Origin: Cadophora sp. MPI-SDFR-AT-0126
Lineage: Eukaryota > Ascomycota > Leotiomycetes > Helotiales > Ploettnerulaceae
Assembly: GCA_020747065.1 (NCBI GenBank)
Contig: JAGMVK010000009.1
Span: 2,418,001-2,482,000, forward strand
Length of the DNA: 64,000 bases
Reading direction: 5' to 3'
Shown here: positions 55,256 to 64,000 of the stretch, in pieces
Layout of the letters: each line of letters begins with the position of its first letter
Position numbering within the stretch: position 1 is the first letter of the stretch
Translations under genes and position numbers: made by a program
Notes under the pieces: model-generated
Database searches by the model: none
Seen by the model: only the letters and a program-made list of their open reading frames with translations
What the model was told of the DNA's origin: nothing

Positions 55256-55642
55256 CTTGCACTTGATCTATGTGGAAAGCGGGTTTGAGGACGAGGAGAG
55301 CCTTGAGATCAAAGATGTTTACACATTCTAGAGCAGCAATAGAATATCATCTCATCGATCATAGAGTCATACCAGCCAGATGATGTTTGATTGTACCAGC
55401 ATGAGGCACGACGAAAGCGCGAATCATCGTGAGCTTGTAGCGCATTCACATAGTGGAATAGTCTTTCGAAATATCCTCCATAGTAGTCGTAATGTGGAAT
55501 GACAAAGTTCCGAATGTGTTATCAAGAATCGAGAATCTGTTTGATTCACTTGTCATGTTCTTTCATAGCTCTACGTAGATGATTGACCATCGACTAACCC
55601 GCACTTCAGACCAACTACTCTCATGCTCCCACGCTCGTTGAC
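55256..55642. other. Spacer between the two CAP genes
   Basis: 387 bases between two same-strand genes: the promoter of the two-domain gene and the 3' flank of the single-domain gene. Nothing distinctive is seen. Confidence 0.4.
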
Positions 55643-56475
55643 TCAACTAGAGCTTCTCCTGGACGAAGAGCCTCCGCTCGCAATACCACCAAGCAAGCTT
55701 CCCAAGAATGACTTCTTTTCATCTTTTCTCTTATCTCTTTTCTTGCCTTTCGAGGACCGAGGAGTTTCAGCCTTCTGCTGAGTAGTCTCATGAGACTGGG
55801 CATGAGGCTTCAATGCTAGGTGCCTTGGAACTTTTGGCTTCCAAGGCGTGTCCCCGACGTACTGAGGGTGCTTGTACCTCGCAACAACATACTGGACCAT
55901 TGGACCACTAGCATAACCCATCCCCACCTTGGTGGTTTGTGGGCAAATGACCTAGATTCTAGTCACTCCCTGCCTCTCACCCCTCATCATCTTGGTCACA
56001 TAGACCATCAACCAGACTCCCCAAAAACACCACCGAAAACGACTCACCTGTGTATAATGACCCCACCAATTCCCTCTATTATCTTTCAAAGTCCCAGACA
56101 CCGGCTCCCCCTTATACCACCTCTTCTCATCAATCCATCCCTGTGCAGACTCCGTCAGTGTCAACGGCATCACACTAACACTATACGGCCCCATCATTAT
56201 GTTCTCTCCCATGTCGAGATCCTGGAGATTAGGATCATGTACCATGCCTCGGTTCATGCGGACGAGTTTCTGGGCATATGCTACGGCGAGGGCTTCGAGT
56301 GACTTTGACCAGACGAGGTCGGGACGGATGCCGCCTGGGGCTTCGTGGCGTACTTGATAAAGGGGTTAGTATCGGATGTGATGTTCTGGGCGAAATTTGA
56401 AGTAGTGAGGAAGGCTTGCATACCTTTGTTGTGTAAGTCTAGCGCAGTCTGCGCGTCGCTTGATGTCGCGCTCAT
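55643..56475 (-). CDS. CAP (SCP/PR-1) protein, single domain, no signal peptide
   Basis: Exons (minus) 56475-56424, 56352-56048 and 55951-55643 give 221 aa. One CAP domain: ALDLHNKVRHEAPGGIRPDL, AVAYAQKLVRMNRGMVHDPN, MGENIMMG, AQGWIDEKRWYKGEP, WGHYTQVICPQTTKVGMGYA and YVVARYKHP. Introns sit at exactly the same positions and phases as in both domains of the neighbouring gene, so this gene and that one come from tandem duplication. The C-terminal 60 residues are Lys/Arg/Ser-rich (GKKRDKRKDEKKSFLGSLLG). There is again no signal peptide (MSATSSDAQT). A longer start at 56604 is in frame but adds a leader with no supporting features. Confidence 0.91.
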
Positions 56476-57370
56476 ATTTTTTCGACCGTTTTGCGACTTG
56501 TTCTGGTTGACGGAGCTTGTGTGAGACCTACGATCGAAGAAATATAAGATAATGCTCCTTTCGTTTCTCCATCTAAGAAACGTTACAAATAAACCTTGAT
56601 TCACGGAGGTTCATCACCCTTCGCAAGGCTACCACATGTTGATTCCCAGCTGCTGTTTTACTCAGAACAATACTGCTAACCTAAGGGACAGAGCAAACTC
56701 GTTACCATAGTACAGATGTCCACAAGTAGATTTTGCATCTTAACTTTCTGCCTGCCTTCCAAAGTTACAACGTTTGATAATAGGATATAAATGAATAAAC
56801 ACCATCTTTTTTCTCCAGTGATGGTCCTATTCCCGTGCAGCTCCACTCCTCTAATCGATGCATTCGATCTTCTTGTGTATAGTCAAATGTATTCAGTTGG
56901 CACCTTCCAGCCAGATACAGTGTCTCCAGCAATGGTCTCATACAAAAATTGCTCCGAGCTACACAGCGGAATGCCTCGACCTTTTTGGCATCGTGACACA
57001 TACTTCGCCGTCAAAGACTGCTCCGCAGAGCAGACCAATCACGTAACAAGCTTGACTGTGAACAGGTCTTTTGATTCATGGACGTGGGAGAATTCAGTTT
57101 TCCCTATCGAAGAGAGCTTCAAATGTCATCTTGATATGGCAATGCTGCCATGGCGAAGAAAGAACTGGGTGACGCTTTCACTGTAACGGAAAAAGCAAGA
57201 CGCATGGATTTGATCATATGTCAATCGAATGTTGAACCTCAAGTGAGGTTGGCTTATGGTATATACAAGAAAAGATAGATATGTACAAGAAAGCTTCCAG
57301 AGCAAATGATGGAGCTGCACACCGAACCGAGCAAAGCTCAAGGCCCAAAACGGAAAGGAAAGCTCAAAAC
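56476..57370. other. Intergenic region between the CAP gene and AA9 LPMO gene
   Basis: Promoter of the CAP gene and 3' flank of the LPMO gene, about 895 bases. A plus-strand open frame at 56791-57186 (131 codons) shows no known motif and lacks a promoter-like upstream region; I do not call it. Confidence 0.45.
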
Positions 57371-58454
57371 TTAACAATCATCGGCAGCAGCCTCTGGGAC
57401 AGTTGAAGCTGCAGGGACGGCGCTAGATGAAGTTTGGACGAGGGTTTGGAGCGTTGTTGGGGCGACGGCCGTGGATGGGGCTGCGGTCTCGATCACTGCA
57501 GCTGAGGTGGTTATAGCTGGGATAGTTGAGTTTGATGCAACTGATGTAGCAACAGGATTTGAAGCTGAACTGCTTACAATTGGTGCCGCACTGCCGGCAG
57601 AGCTACCACATTTGAAGAGCGCTGGTCCTGGGATGGTGTACGCGGAGGCTTTGTAGGCGTCATAAGTGATTCCTGGATCGGTGGCCTTGTAGGCTCCTGG
57701 GATAGAAACGAGCGAGGATGGCTTGGTGGTTCCGCTGCCAGTCACTTTTATTTGGTGGCAAGATGGGTAGAATTGAGCTCCCGGATAAGCATATGCGGCG
57801 TGCAATGCGATGACCTCGTGTCGGACCAGGTATGAACCAGGGGCCAGGCAGGATGGGATGGTGTAGCTCAAAAAGCCTCCAGCCTTCTCAATAGCATCGG
57901 ATGCCCAGACATCGGAAGTTCCTGTACGGCCAGCCTCTTGGACCTTGAACCAGACGGCACTGCTTTTGTCAGCAGAAATTCGACTCTCAGCCAGGAGGAT
58001 TCTTACCTAGACTTGGGTTCGAAGGTGGTGCAGTCTCCATTAGGGCACAGGGCCATGTAGGTAATAACGGGTCCCATGTGCGACTCCGGCCATAGAGTCC
58101 AGTACAGATCTACCTTAGATCCGGCGGCAACGGGGCCCGCAGTCAACTTGGCTGGGGAAGACCCAACGACTCCTCCAGCAGTGTATCCTCCACATTGAAG
58201 GTCGATGGAAGTGATGTCCTCTACTGGTCCATTGCCTTGGATGGCTCTGAAAATCCGTTCTGGGAGCGGGGTGGTATAAGGATCTTGGTATGGTTGGTAG
58301 CCCTGACAGAAGTGGTGAGTTCACTTCGTAACATTTAACATGGAGAAAGTCCTACAGTGTATGAAACCCCACCAATGGAAGCATTGTTGACGTATCCATG
58401 GGCAGAAACAGTGGCTGCCAGAGCCGCAAGAATAGAGAAGGTAGCGAAAGACAT
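57371..58454 (-). CDS. AA9 lytic polysaccharide monooxygenase
   Basis: Exons (minus) 58454-58356, 58302-58007 and 57959-57371 give 327 aa. A signal peptide (ATFSILAALAATVSA) is cleaved directly before HGYVNNASIGG, leaving the N-terminal His of the copper histidine brace. The second brace His is in PESHMGPVITYM and the axial Tyr in AQFYPSCHQIKVTGSGT, the AA9 signature. Other AA9 blocks are DLQCGGYTAGG, VDLYWTLWPESH and PGSYLVRHEVIALH. After the catalytic domain comes a Ser/Thr/Ala/Val-rich tail ending in AAADDC; there is no CBM1. It would oxidatively cleave cellulose or related glucans outside the cell, helped by reductants or a partner enzyme. Isolated, with no other plant-wall genes beside it. 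Confidence 0.95.
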
Positions 58455-58513
58455 AATGAGTGTACTTGAGAAGTTTTAGAGACTTACCCTCTCTTTTTGG
58501 CGGCTTCTCGACC

Positions 58514-58519
58514 TTTATA
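58514..58519 (-). promoter_or_regulatory. TATA box for the AA9 LPMO gene
   Basis: TATAAA on the minus strand about 60 bases upstream of the start codon. A second TATAAG lies about 17 bases further upstream. Confidence 0.5.
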
Positions 58520-59196
58520 CAATCCCCTCTCCTCTTATAGTGGAAACCCAATTTCCTGTTCAACTGATGTCCAAACTGCCAAGAGACACAGTGCATCGCT
58601 TGGCCTTGCTGTCAGGTGGGCGCGTTGCGCTGTGAATAGGGGCATGTTGACTTGTTTCCTCGAATGTCTGCAGGGGAGGGATATTGTAGCAATATAAACG
58701 GAACAAATGTTTCTCAACTTGTCGTCCGAACTCCACTCGTCGACTTTATCTGCGCCACTGATGCTGTTTCAAGTGGTGGAGTGAGCCAGGGCGGCTCGCC
58801 AGAACGGGCTTGGGATCCCGGGAACCGGGAACGGTGGGGTCCTTGGATCCACCACTAGGAGAAAACAGAGTGGACGCTGTGTTACATACTATCCCGAGGA
58901 TATATTATCTAGCCCTTGGCCCAGAGGCACGAGGGCTGTCGTGCTTTCTTGCAATTTTGCCAGAATGGTCAAGCTTTTGTTGACATCTTCCTCCAGTTAC
59001 TTTCGCCCCTCGAGAATGGGAGATCAGGTAGGGATCAGCGTGATGTTTGCGGCACAGCTTATTAGCGGCTGACGTGAACGAACGTTTATCGCGACAACAT
59101 CAATTGAGATGGAAGTCCATCATCGCGACTGGAGGTCTCTTTGGCGGTACGTGAATGAAGAGGTTCCATTCTAGTCTCTTCTCTGGGTTCTCACGA
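58520..59196. promoter_or_regulatory. Divergent promoter region between LPMO and FMO genes
   Basis: The two start codons are 742 bases apart. An imperfect GC-rich inverted stretch (tcccgggaaccggga) lies near 58815-58830. CCAC-rich and CCGG-containing segments are present but no specific factor site can be named. No coding frame is convincing. Confidence 0.4.
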
Positions 59197-61008
59197 ATGG
59201 CTTCAGTGAGCACCAATGCCCCGAAACGAGTAGTGGTCATTGGCGCAGGATGGGCAGGTCTTGTTGCTGCAAAGACGTACGTATATCCTCGTCCCACGAG
59301 TGGCAGATGACTGACTTATATGCAGATATCTGCAAGTTGATCCCAGCATAGATCTTACAATCTTCGACAGCGAACGAACACTTGGTGGGGTCTGGAATGC
59401 GGACCGATGTTTCCCTGGGTTCCTTGCAGATAGTCCGTCTGGACTTTTCGACTTCTCAGATCTGCCCATGAGAGATGCAATTGGCTTGAAAGACTGGTCG
59501 GATCTGCCTGGAGAGCAGGTGTATCAATACTTGAAGGCATATGCGGAGAAGTTCTCATTGGTGGAAAACATGCGACTCGGCACGAAAGTATCGCGTGTGA
59601 CTCGTCATGTTGACCTGAAATCATGGAATGTTGAAATAGAAGGATCCGGGGAAGTAGTCACCTGTGACAAATTGCTGGTCGCTATTGGATTGAATTCGAA
59701 GCCAAACTGGCCGGACATACCATTCAAGGACTTCACAGGATTAGTCATTCACTCAAAGGACATCGGCACAAGGCATGCAGATCTCTTGTCGGAGAAGGTA
59801 CAGCGGGTGACTGTCTACGGAGGTTGCAAATCAGCCATCGATGCCATCATTCTTTGCATCGACGCCGGAAAGCATGTTGACTGGATTATTCGTGAGACCG
59901 GCAACGGTCCAGGAATGATGGTACAGATACGGAAGAGGGGCGTTCATGGTGCACGGCTTGCCGGCAGATTCAAGAACATCCTGACACCGTCAATCTTCTC
60001 CATAGACTCTTTCTGGTATCGCTTCCTGCACAGTGGGAAGAGCCGACTTGGCAACTGGATATGCAAGAAGGTTTGGGCCAAAGCAAGTTCGGTTCCTTTG
60101 ACAATGAACCCGTACGACAAGAAATGCCCCAACATAGAGAAGCTCAAGCCGGAGACAGGCGAGTAAGTAATATCAACAAAGTGATCCGCACTCACTGACA
60201 TTGCTACAGTGCGTTATTCTTCACGGCTAGTCTCGCCGCACTTCATGGCCAGAAGAAATTCGTCGATGAACTACACTCGGGGAACATGATCCAAGTTCAT
60301 CGTGCCACCATTTCATCAATGTCGGGGTCGAGCGTCACTCTGAACAACGGAGATACTCTACCCTGCGATGCAGCCATATTTGCTACAGGCTGGGACTACA
60401 TGTCAACTTTATTTGACCCAGCAGACTCCCTCGCCCTTGGCACAACAGCACTCTTGAAAGATGAAGACTCCGCAACAACTTCCTACTGGGAAAATCTCCA
60501 TGCGAAAGCCGACCAAGATGTACTCGAGAAGTTCCCCATTCTCAAGAACCCTCCTTCATACCATCCGCGACGAGTCATTCACACTCCATATCGGCTGTAT
60601 CGTCATATCCTTCCGTCATCCTTGGCAGCACAAGACGACAGATCCCTTGTTTTCCTAGGTCTAGTGACGAGTGTACAGACCTCCATCTACGCTGAAGTCT
60701 CTGCACTGTGGGCAGTTTCCTGGATGGAAGGGATGCTAGACATCTCCAAGTCAAAGGAAGAGATGGACCATGAGATTGCGATGATAAACGCTTGGTGTGA
60801 ACGCAGATATTTGGCGAGAGGCCGAACGAGGCAGATAGCCTCGGCTGAGATCCAGGACGTCACTGATGTCTTGATGCGAGACATGGGTTTGAAGGTGTAT
60901 CGGAAGTCGAACATCTTCTCGGAAATTTTCTTTCCTGGATCCGCGCAAGATTACAAGGGAATTGTGCAGGACATGTTAGAGAAATCGAAGGGGAAGAGGG
61001 AGAAATAG
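59197..61008 (+). CDS. Flavin-containing monooxygenase (FMO/Baeyer-Villiger-like)
   Basis: Exons 59197-59276, 59326-60162 and 60210-61008 give 571 aa. The FAD loop VVVIGAGWAGLVAAKTYL (residues 12-29), split by intron 1, is followed by LGGVWN, as in class B monooxygenases. The NADPH-binding loop is VTVYGGCKSAIDAI and the C-terminal FATGWDY corresponds to the usual FATGY motif. The longer fungal form includes HSGKSRLGNWICKKVW and a C-terminal helix-rich part. It would oxygenate a soft nucleophile (N or S) or a ketone using NADPH and O2. It converges with an MFS carrier 166 bases away and lies near a Zn2Cys6 factor, so it may belong to a small metabolic cluster. Confidence 0.94.
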
Positions 61009-61174
61009 AGCTGAGAATTACTAATCTATATGCCGCCCAATGAATAGAATACAGGAACAAATGAAAGTGGAGTGTTGCTCCTTTTGGTCGCTAAGATGCT
61101 GCATTATCCACCCCAGACATTCATATGACAAACAGTACTGGATGCCCCAACATTCTTCGGTCGCCATTTCTGCT

Positions 61175-62659
61175 TTAGGCTTTGCTCAGAATTCCTTTGG
61201 GGTTGAAAAACTTCACCACAATGACTCCAAATCCTCCAGCAAGAACCAGGACCCCGCTGAATATGGCAACTTCATCGAATCCGCCATATTTTCTGGCAAG
61301 AGCTCCATCAATCGGTGGACCAATGAGTGCTGCAATCGAAATGACGGCCATCCCCATTCCCATGTACGTTCCGATTTCCCGAGCATCTGGCGTGATTTGC
61401 GCAAGACAAACGGCCATTCCAGAAATAATGGCCCCAGAACAGAACCCATAAAAACCAGCAAACACAATGATGCCCGCATTACCATCCAGTCTCTGCATGC
61501 ATAGAATCAAGATTCCAGTACTCAATCCTGCGGCACAAAGCGCATTCAGTCGTCCGAGTTTATCGCCCAACACCCCAGGAATGACTCTGCCGAAGAAAGA
61601 AGCGCCGTTCAAGATCGAGAGCAGATATCCGGCTAGTTGTGTACTCATGCCCTTCGCCACGGCGAAACTTGGAAGGTAGAAAAATGGCATGAACATCCCC
61701 ATCATCATCAAAAATACTGCGGCCAGAAGACTCGTGTACTGAGGATTCTTGAACGCTTCGGGAAGGAAGAAACTGTTCTTCCTTGGAGGGAGGCGGGGTC
61801 GAATTGCTGCGGCGGCTGGAAGCATCAAAGACAGCATGATGAAGCCAATGATGCGCACCGTCCATCCAAAACTCAAGGAGCTGTTATTCAGCATCTTGCT
61901 CAGCATGATAGGAAATAGCACGCCGCCGATAGATGAACCTCCGATTGTGAGCCCCATTGCGGCGCCGCGTTTCTTGTTGAAGTACTGGCCCGTGGCGGCC
62001 ATTGCGGGAGCCATGCTCATTCCCATGGAAACACCTGCGCTGTCGTTAGCATTGGTCATGTCAATTACGACCGAATTTGCTTTCGTACCACCAAGAACAC
62101 CTTGAGCTAGGAGGAACTGATAGAAAGAATTGCAGAGACTGGTCATCATGACGGAGAGCAAATATCCGAAGATAGCAGGCCATATGATCTATCGGAGGAG
62201 AGTGTCAGTCCAGTATCAAGTCTCGAGTGAGGCTGAGTTTATAGGTACCCTTGAACCGTATCTATCAAACATCGGCCCACCAACTAGATTTCCAGAGAAC
62301 ACGAAGAAGATTTGCAGAGATCCGATCCATGATATCGTCGAAGGGGACTCGTTTCGAAGTTGATGTGTCTGATAGTACTCTTGGTAGACACTACCACGAT
62401 TAGATTCCGTGCAACAAAAGACAAGAAGCACATACCCGAATGCATTTGCGTAACCAAATCCACAGAACAGAACACCGGATGCACCAGCTACAACCAACCA
62501 CGCCCTCAACCCACCCTCAGGGAACTCGTCCCCTGGTTTTCCACCCACGTTGACGACGGATGCTTTCTCGGATGGAAATTCTAAGCTTGGTTCCGCACCT
62601 TGAACTTTATTCTCTTTCTCCGCGTCAAAAGCGGGGTCAGCCTTGTTGTTGACATCCAT
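61175..62659 (-). CDS. MFS transporter, monocarboxylate-permease type
   Basis: Exons (minus) 62659-62436, 62390-62249, 62188-62089 and 62034-61175 give 441 aa. After a 45-residue hydrophilic N-terminus the conserved start of the fungal MCT group is seen (FPEGGLRAWLVVAGASGVLF), then YQEYYQTHQLRNESPSTISW, GGPMFDRYGSR and FNKKRGAAMGLTIGGSSIGG. About 12 membrane helices can be traced. The third intron (62035-62088) is 54 bases, contains a CTAAC branch site and no stop, so the unspliced frame is also open by 18 codons; splicing restores the tight loop GVLGGVSMGMSMAPAMA. Known members carry monocarboxylates, riboflavin or secondary metabolites; substrate unknown. A TATA-like box lies near 62780. 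It is convergent with the FMO gene. Confidence 0.93.
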
Positions 62660-63515
62660 CTCGATCGATTTGTTGTAACTCAGCTGGCGAGATTAGGGAA
62701 ATTGCAAGGAAATCAGAGAGAAGAAGAAGTAGAGCTAGTGCTGTTCACATGAGAGCACTCTTCGCACATTGCGAGAGCTTTATAAATTGTATCGAAATGA
62801 CATTGACGATTTCTTGAAGTGGTGTGAAGTTGCTAGGCGGCTGAACGGAGATAGCGCTGAATTCATGATGCTGGTGGTCTCAAGCCACACTGCAACTCGA
62901 CACGATCTATCATAATGGTCGGGCATATTTAGCCCGCAGTACGAGCTCATTGGGCGCTCACTAACGATTGATTGTTGGGTAACACATGTTTGATTGGACG
63001 CCTTTTTTCCGTTGTAACTCGAGCTCGCTGGCGAGGATTGATATTCCAAAATCCGAAGAGCGAGAGGCCGAGCTCGCTTCTGGATGCTCTGGCGGCCATT
63101 TTCTGAGCTGGTTAGTCAGCATTCCTGAACGAAATCAACAGCTGTGCCGCAGACACATGACCTTATCTCCGTTCGCTCTTTTCTCGGTCTTTTCATCATC
63201 CTCCATACAATCAGTAAGCCGCATCATGGAGACAAAGTATTCTCCTTTTTATGGTCCAAACCGCATATATACACATATGAGTCAAGGCTGACAGCCACTT
63301 TCTGTTAATGGTCCAATGATACGACTCGACGCGTATGCAGAAATTTCGCAGTATTACTACTTGTACAGCGGAAACCTCCCCCGCGGACCACCCGCGGAGT
63401 AGATATCTATGAAAGCTTGTCTCCGGCTATCTGATCGATCTGATAAAGTCACGAACACTGCTCTGTACTCTCAAATCACCGACAAGTCCATCGCATTTGT
63501 CACTCCATCGACCAA
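62660..63515. promoter_or_regulatory. Divergent promoter between the MFS and Zn2Cys6 genes
   Basis: 856 bases between diverging start codons. A TATA-like TTTATAAA lies near 62779-62786 on the MFS side. Near 63378-63398 there is CCCGCGGACCACCCGCGG, with two CCGCGG palindromes 11 bases apart; CGG-type inverted pairs are classic Zn2Cys6 binding sites, so the adjacent factor could bind here. Confidence 0.45.
63379..63398. promoter_or_regulatory. Paired CCGCGG palindromes, candidate Zn2Cys6 binding site
   Basis: Two CCGCGG hexamers separated by a few bases, each an inverted CGG pair with no spacer, lie about 120 bases upstream of the Zn2Cys6 gene start. This is a natural candidate for autoregulation. 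No direct evidence for binding. Confidence 0.35.
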
Positions 63516-64000
63516 ATGTCCGAGCCCGGTGATATCCCCCTGACAACTTCAGTAACTCCAGTTACTGCTCCACGAAAGCGACGCCGGCCAGCCCTTTCCT
63601 GCGAGCAATGTCGACGCCGGAAAATCAAATGCGACCGGATTCACCCCTGCGGCCAATGCCTGCAGTCGAAGACTGCATCCTGCACGTACAGCCCAGACAG
63701 TGTCCCTGGAGTGGGCCACGTGAATAGAGGCGCCGTCCAAAAGCCCAGACAGGCCGTTCAAGAGCCGAGGGGACATGCAACTCTTGGCACATGGGCAAGA
63801 GAGAATGGCGTAGCTATCCCAAGTCGTCCCCGTGGCCCGGACTCTACTACAAACTCGAATGATCGGTCCTCGGGTACCGCCTCGCCAAAGGGGCTCACTT
63901 CTTCCGATGCCTCTCGTACAACGTGGTCCTCACCTGGCACCGAAGAGATCCAAGAGCTCCAGGATCTGGCGACTAATCCCAAAAGCAAGCAACTCTTAGG
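63516..64000 (+). CDS. Zn2Cys6 transcription factor (N-terminal part, cut by window edge)
   Basis: Only the first 161 codons are visible; the frame is open to the last base. After a Lys/Arg stretch (PRKRRRP) the binuclear zinc cluster is CEQCRRRKIKCDRIHPCGQC...C with spacing 2-6-5-2-7, normal for Gal4-type DNA-binding domains, at residues 29-56. The rest of the visible part is a Ser/Thr/Pro-rich linker with Lys residues. The gene probably continues as a fungal-specific transcription factor domain outside the window. As it lies beside an MFS carrier and an FMO, it may be their pathway regulator. Confidence 0.92.
   Translation, partial: MSEPGDIPLTTSVTPVTAPRKRRRPALSCEQCRRRKIKCDRIHPCGQCLQSKTASCTYSPDSVPGVGHVNRGAVQKPRQAVQEPRGHATLGTWARENGVAIPSRPRGPDSTTNSNDRSSGTASPKGLTSSDASRTTWSSPGTEEIQELQDLATNPKSKQLL

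Noticed and set aside
56791..57186. Plus-strand open frame of 131 codons
   Set aside because: No motif, no coding bias and it sits in the CAP gene promoter.
1..64000. tRNA, rRNA, CRISPR arrays and complete transposons
   Set aside because: I saw no B-box-like GGTTCGAATCC with a matching cloverleaf, no rRNA sequence, no spaced identical repeats and no transposase or reverse transcriptase frame. A covariance-model scan would be needed to exclude diverged tRNAs.

Overview
The window is nuclear DNA of a filamentous ascomycete (Pezizomycotina). Genes are close together and carry short GT-AG introns of about 45-130 nt with CTAAC-like branch sites. Typical filamentous-fungal families are present: a HET-domain protein, an AA9 polysaccharide monooxygenase, a Ssr4/DUF1750 chromatin protein, a Zn2Cys6 factor and a GPI-anchored wall protein. 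A leotiomycete is my best guess, but nothing seen here settles the class. I rebuilt exons by hand; nearly every multi-exon model closes in frame with consistent intron phases.

Left part (1-19 kb): 6-phosphogluconate dehydrogenase with a long pyrimidine-rich leader; a Ssr4-like SWI/SNF-RSC subunit; a 2.8 kb gap holding a decayed tandem repeat; a small membrane protein of unknown role; a divergent pair made of a large unknown protein with a C-terminal membrane helix (minus) and a HET-domain protein (plus); and a GPI-anchored protein built from repeated cysteine modules.

Centre (19-38.3 kb): the main find, a gene cluster matching the galactosaminogalactan (GAG) exopolysaccharide system of Aspergillus. 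It holds a giant membrane glycosyltransferase with a PelF-like GT4 domain (2838 aa, 8 exons, minus), a membrane-anchored spherulin-4 GH135 hydrolase (Sph3-like, plus), a UDP-glucose 4-epimerase (Uge3-like, minus) and a secreted CE18-type deacetylase (Agd3-like, 8 exons, plus). Together they would supply UDP-Gal/UDP-GalNAc, polymerise and export the chain, trim it and deacetylate it. I found no Ega3-like GH114 gene. A decayed spherulin-4 fragment lies between uge3 and agd3.

Right part (38.3-64 kb): an F-box-like protein; a membrane-tethered multicopper oxidase; a secreted phospholipase C/acid phosphatase; a TetX-like FAD monooxygenase; an Rtg2-like Ppx/GppA protein; a short-chain dehydrogenase; a Rei1-like ribosome-biogenesis zinc finger protein; two adjacent CAP (SCP/PR-1) genes without signal peptides, one carrying two CAP domains; an AA9 LPMO; and, at the right edge, an FMO, an MFS carrier and the start of a Zn2Cys6 regulator that may form a small metabolic cluster running out of the window.
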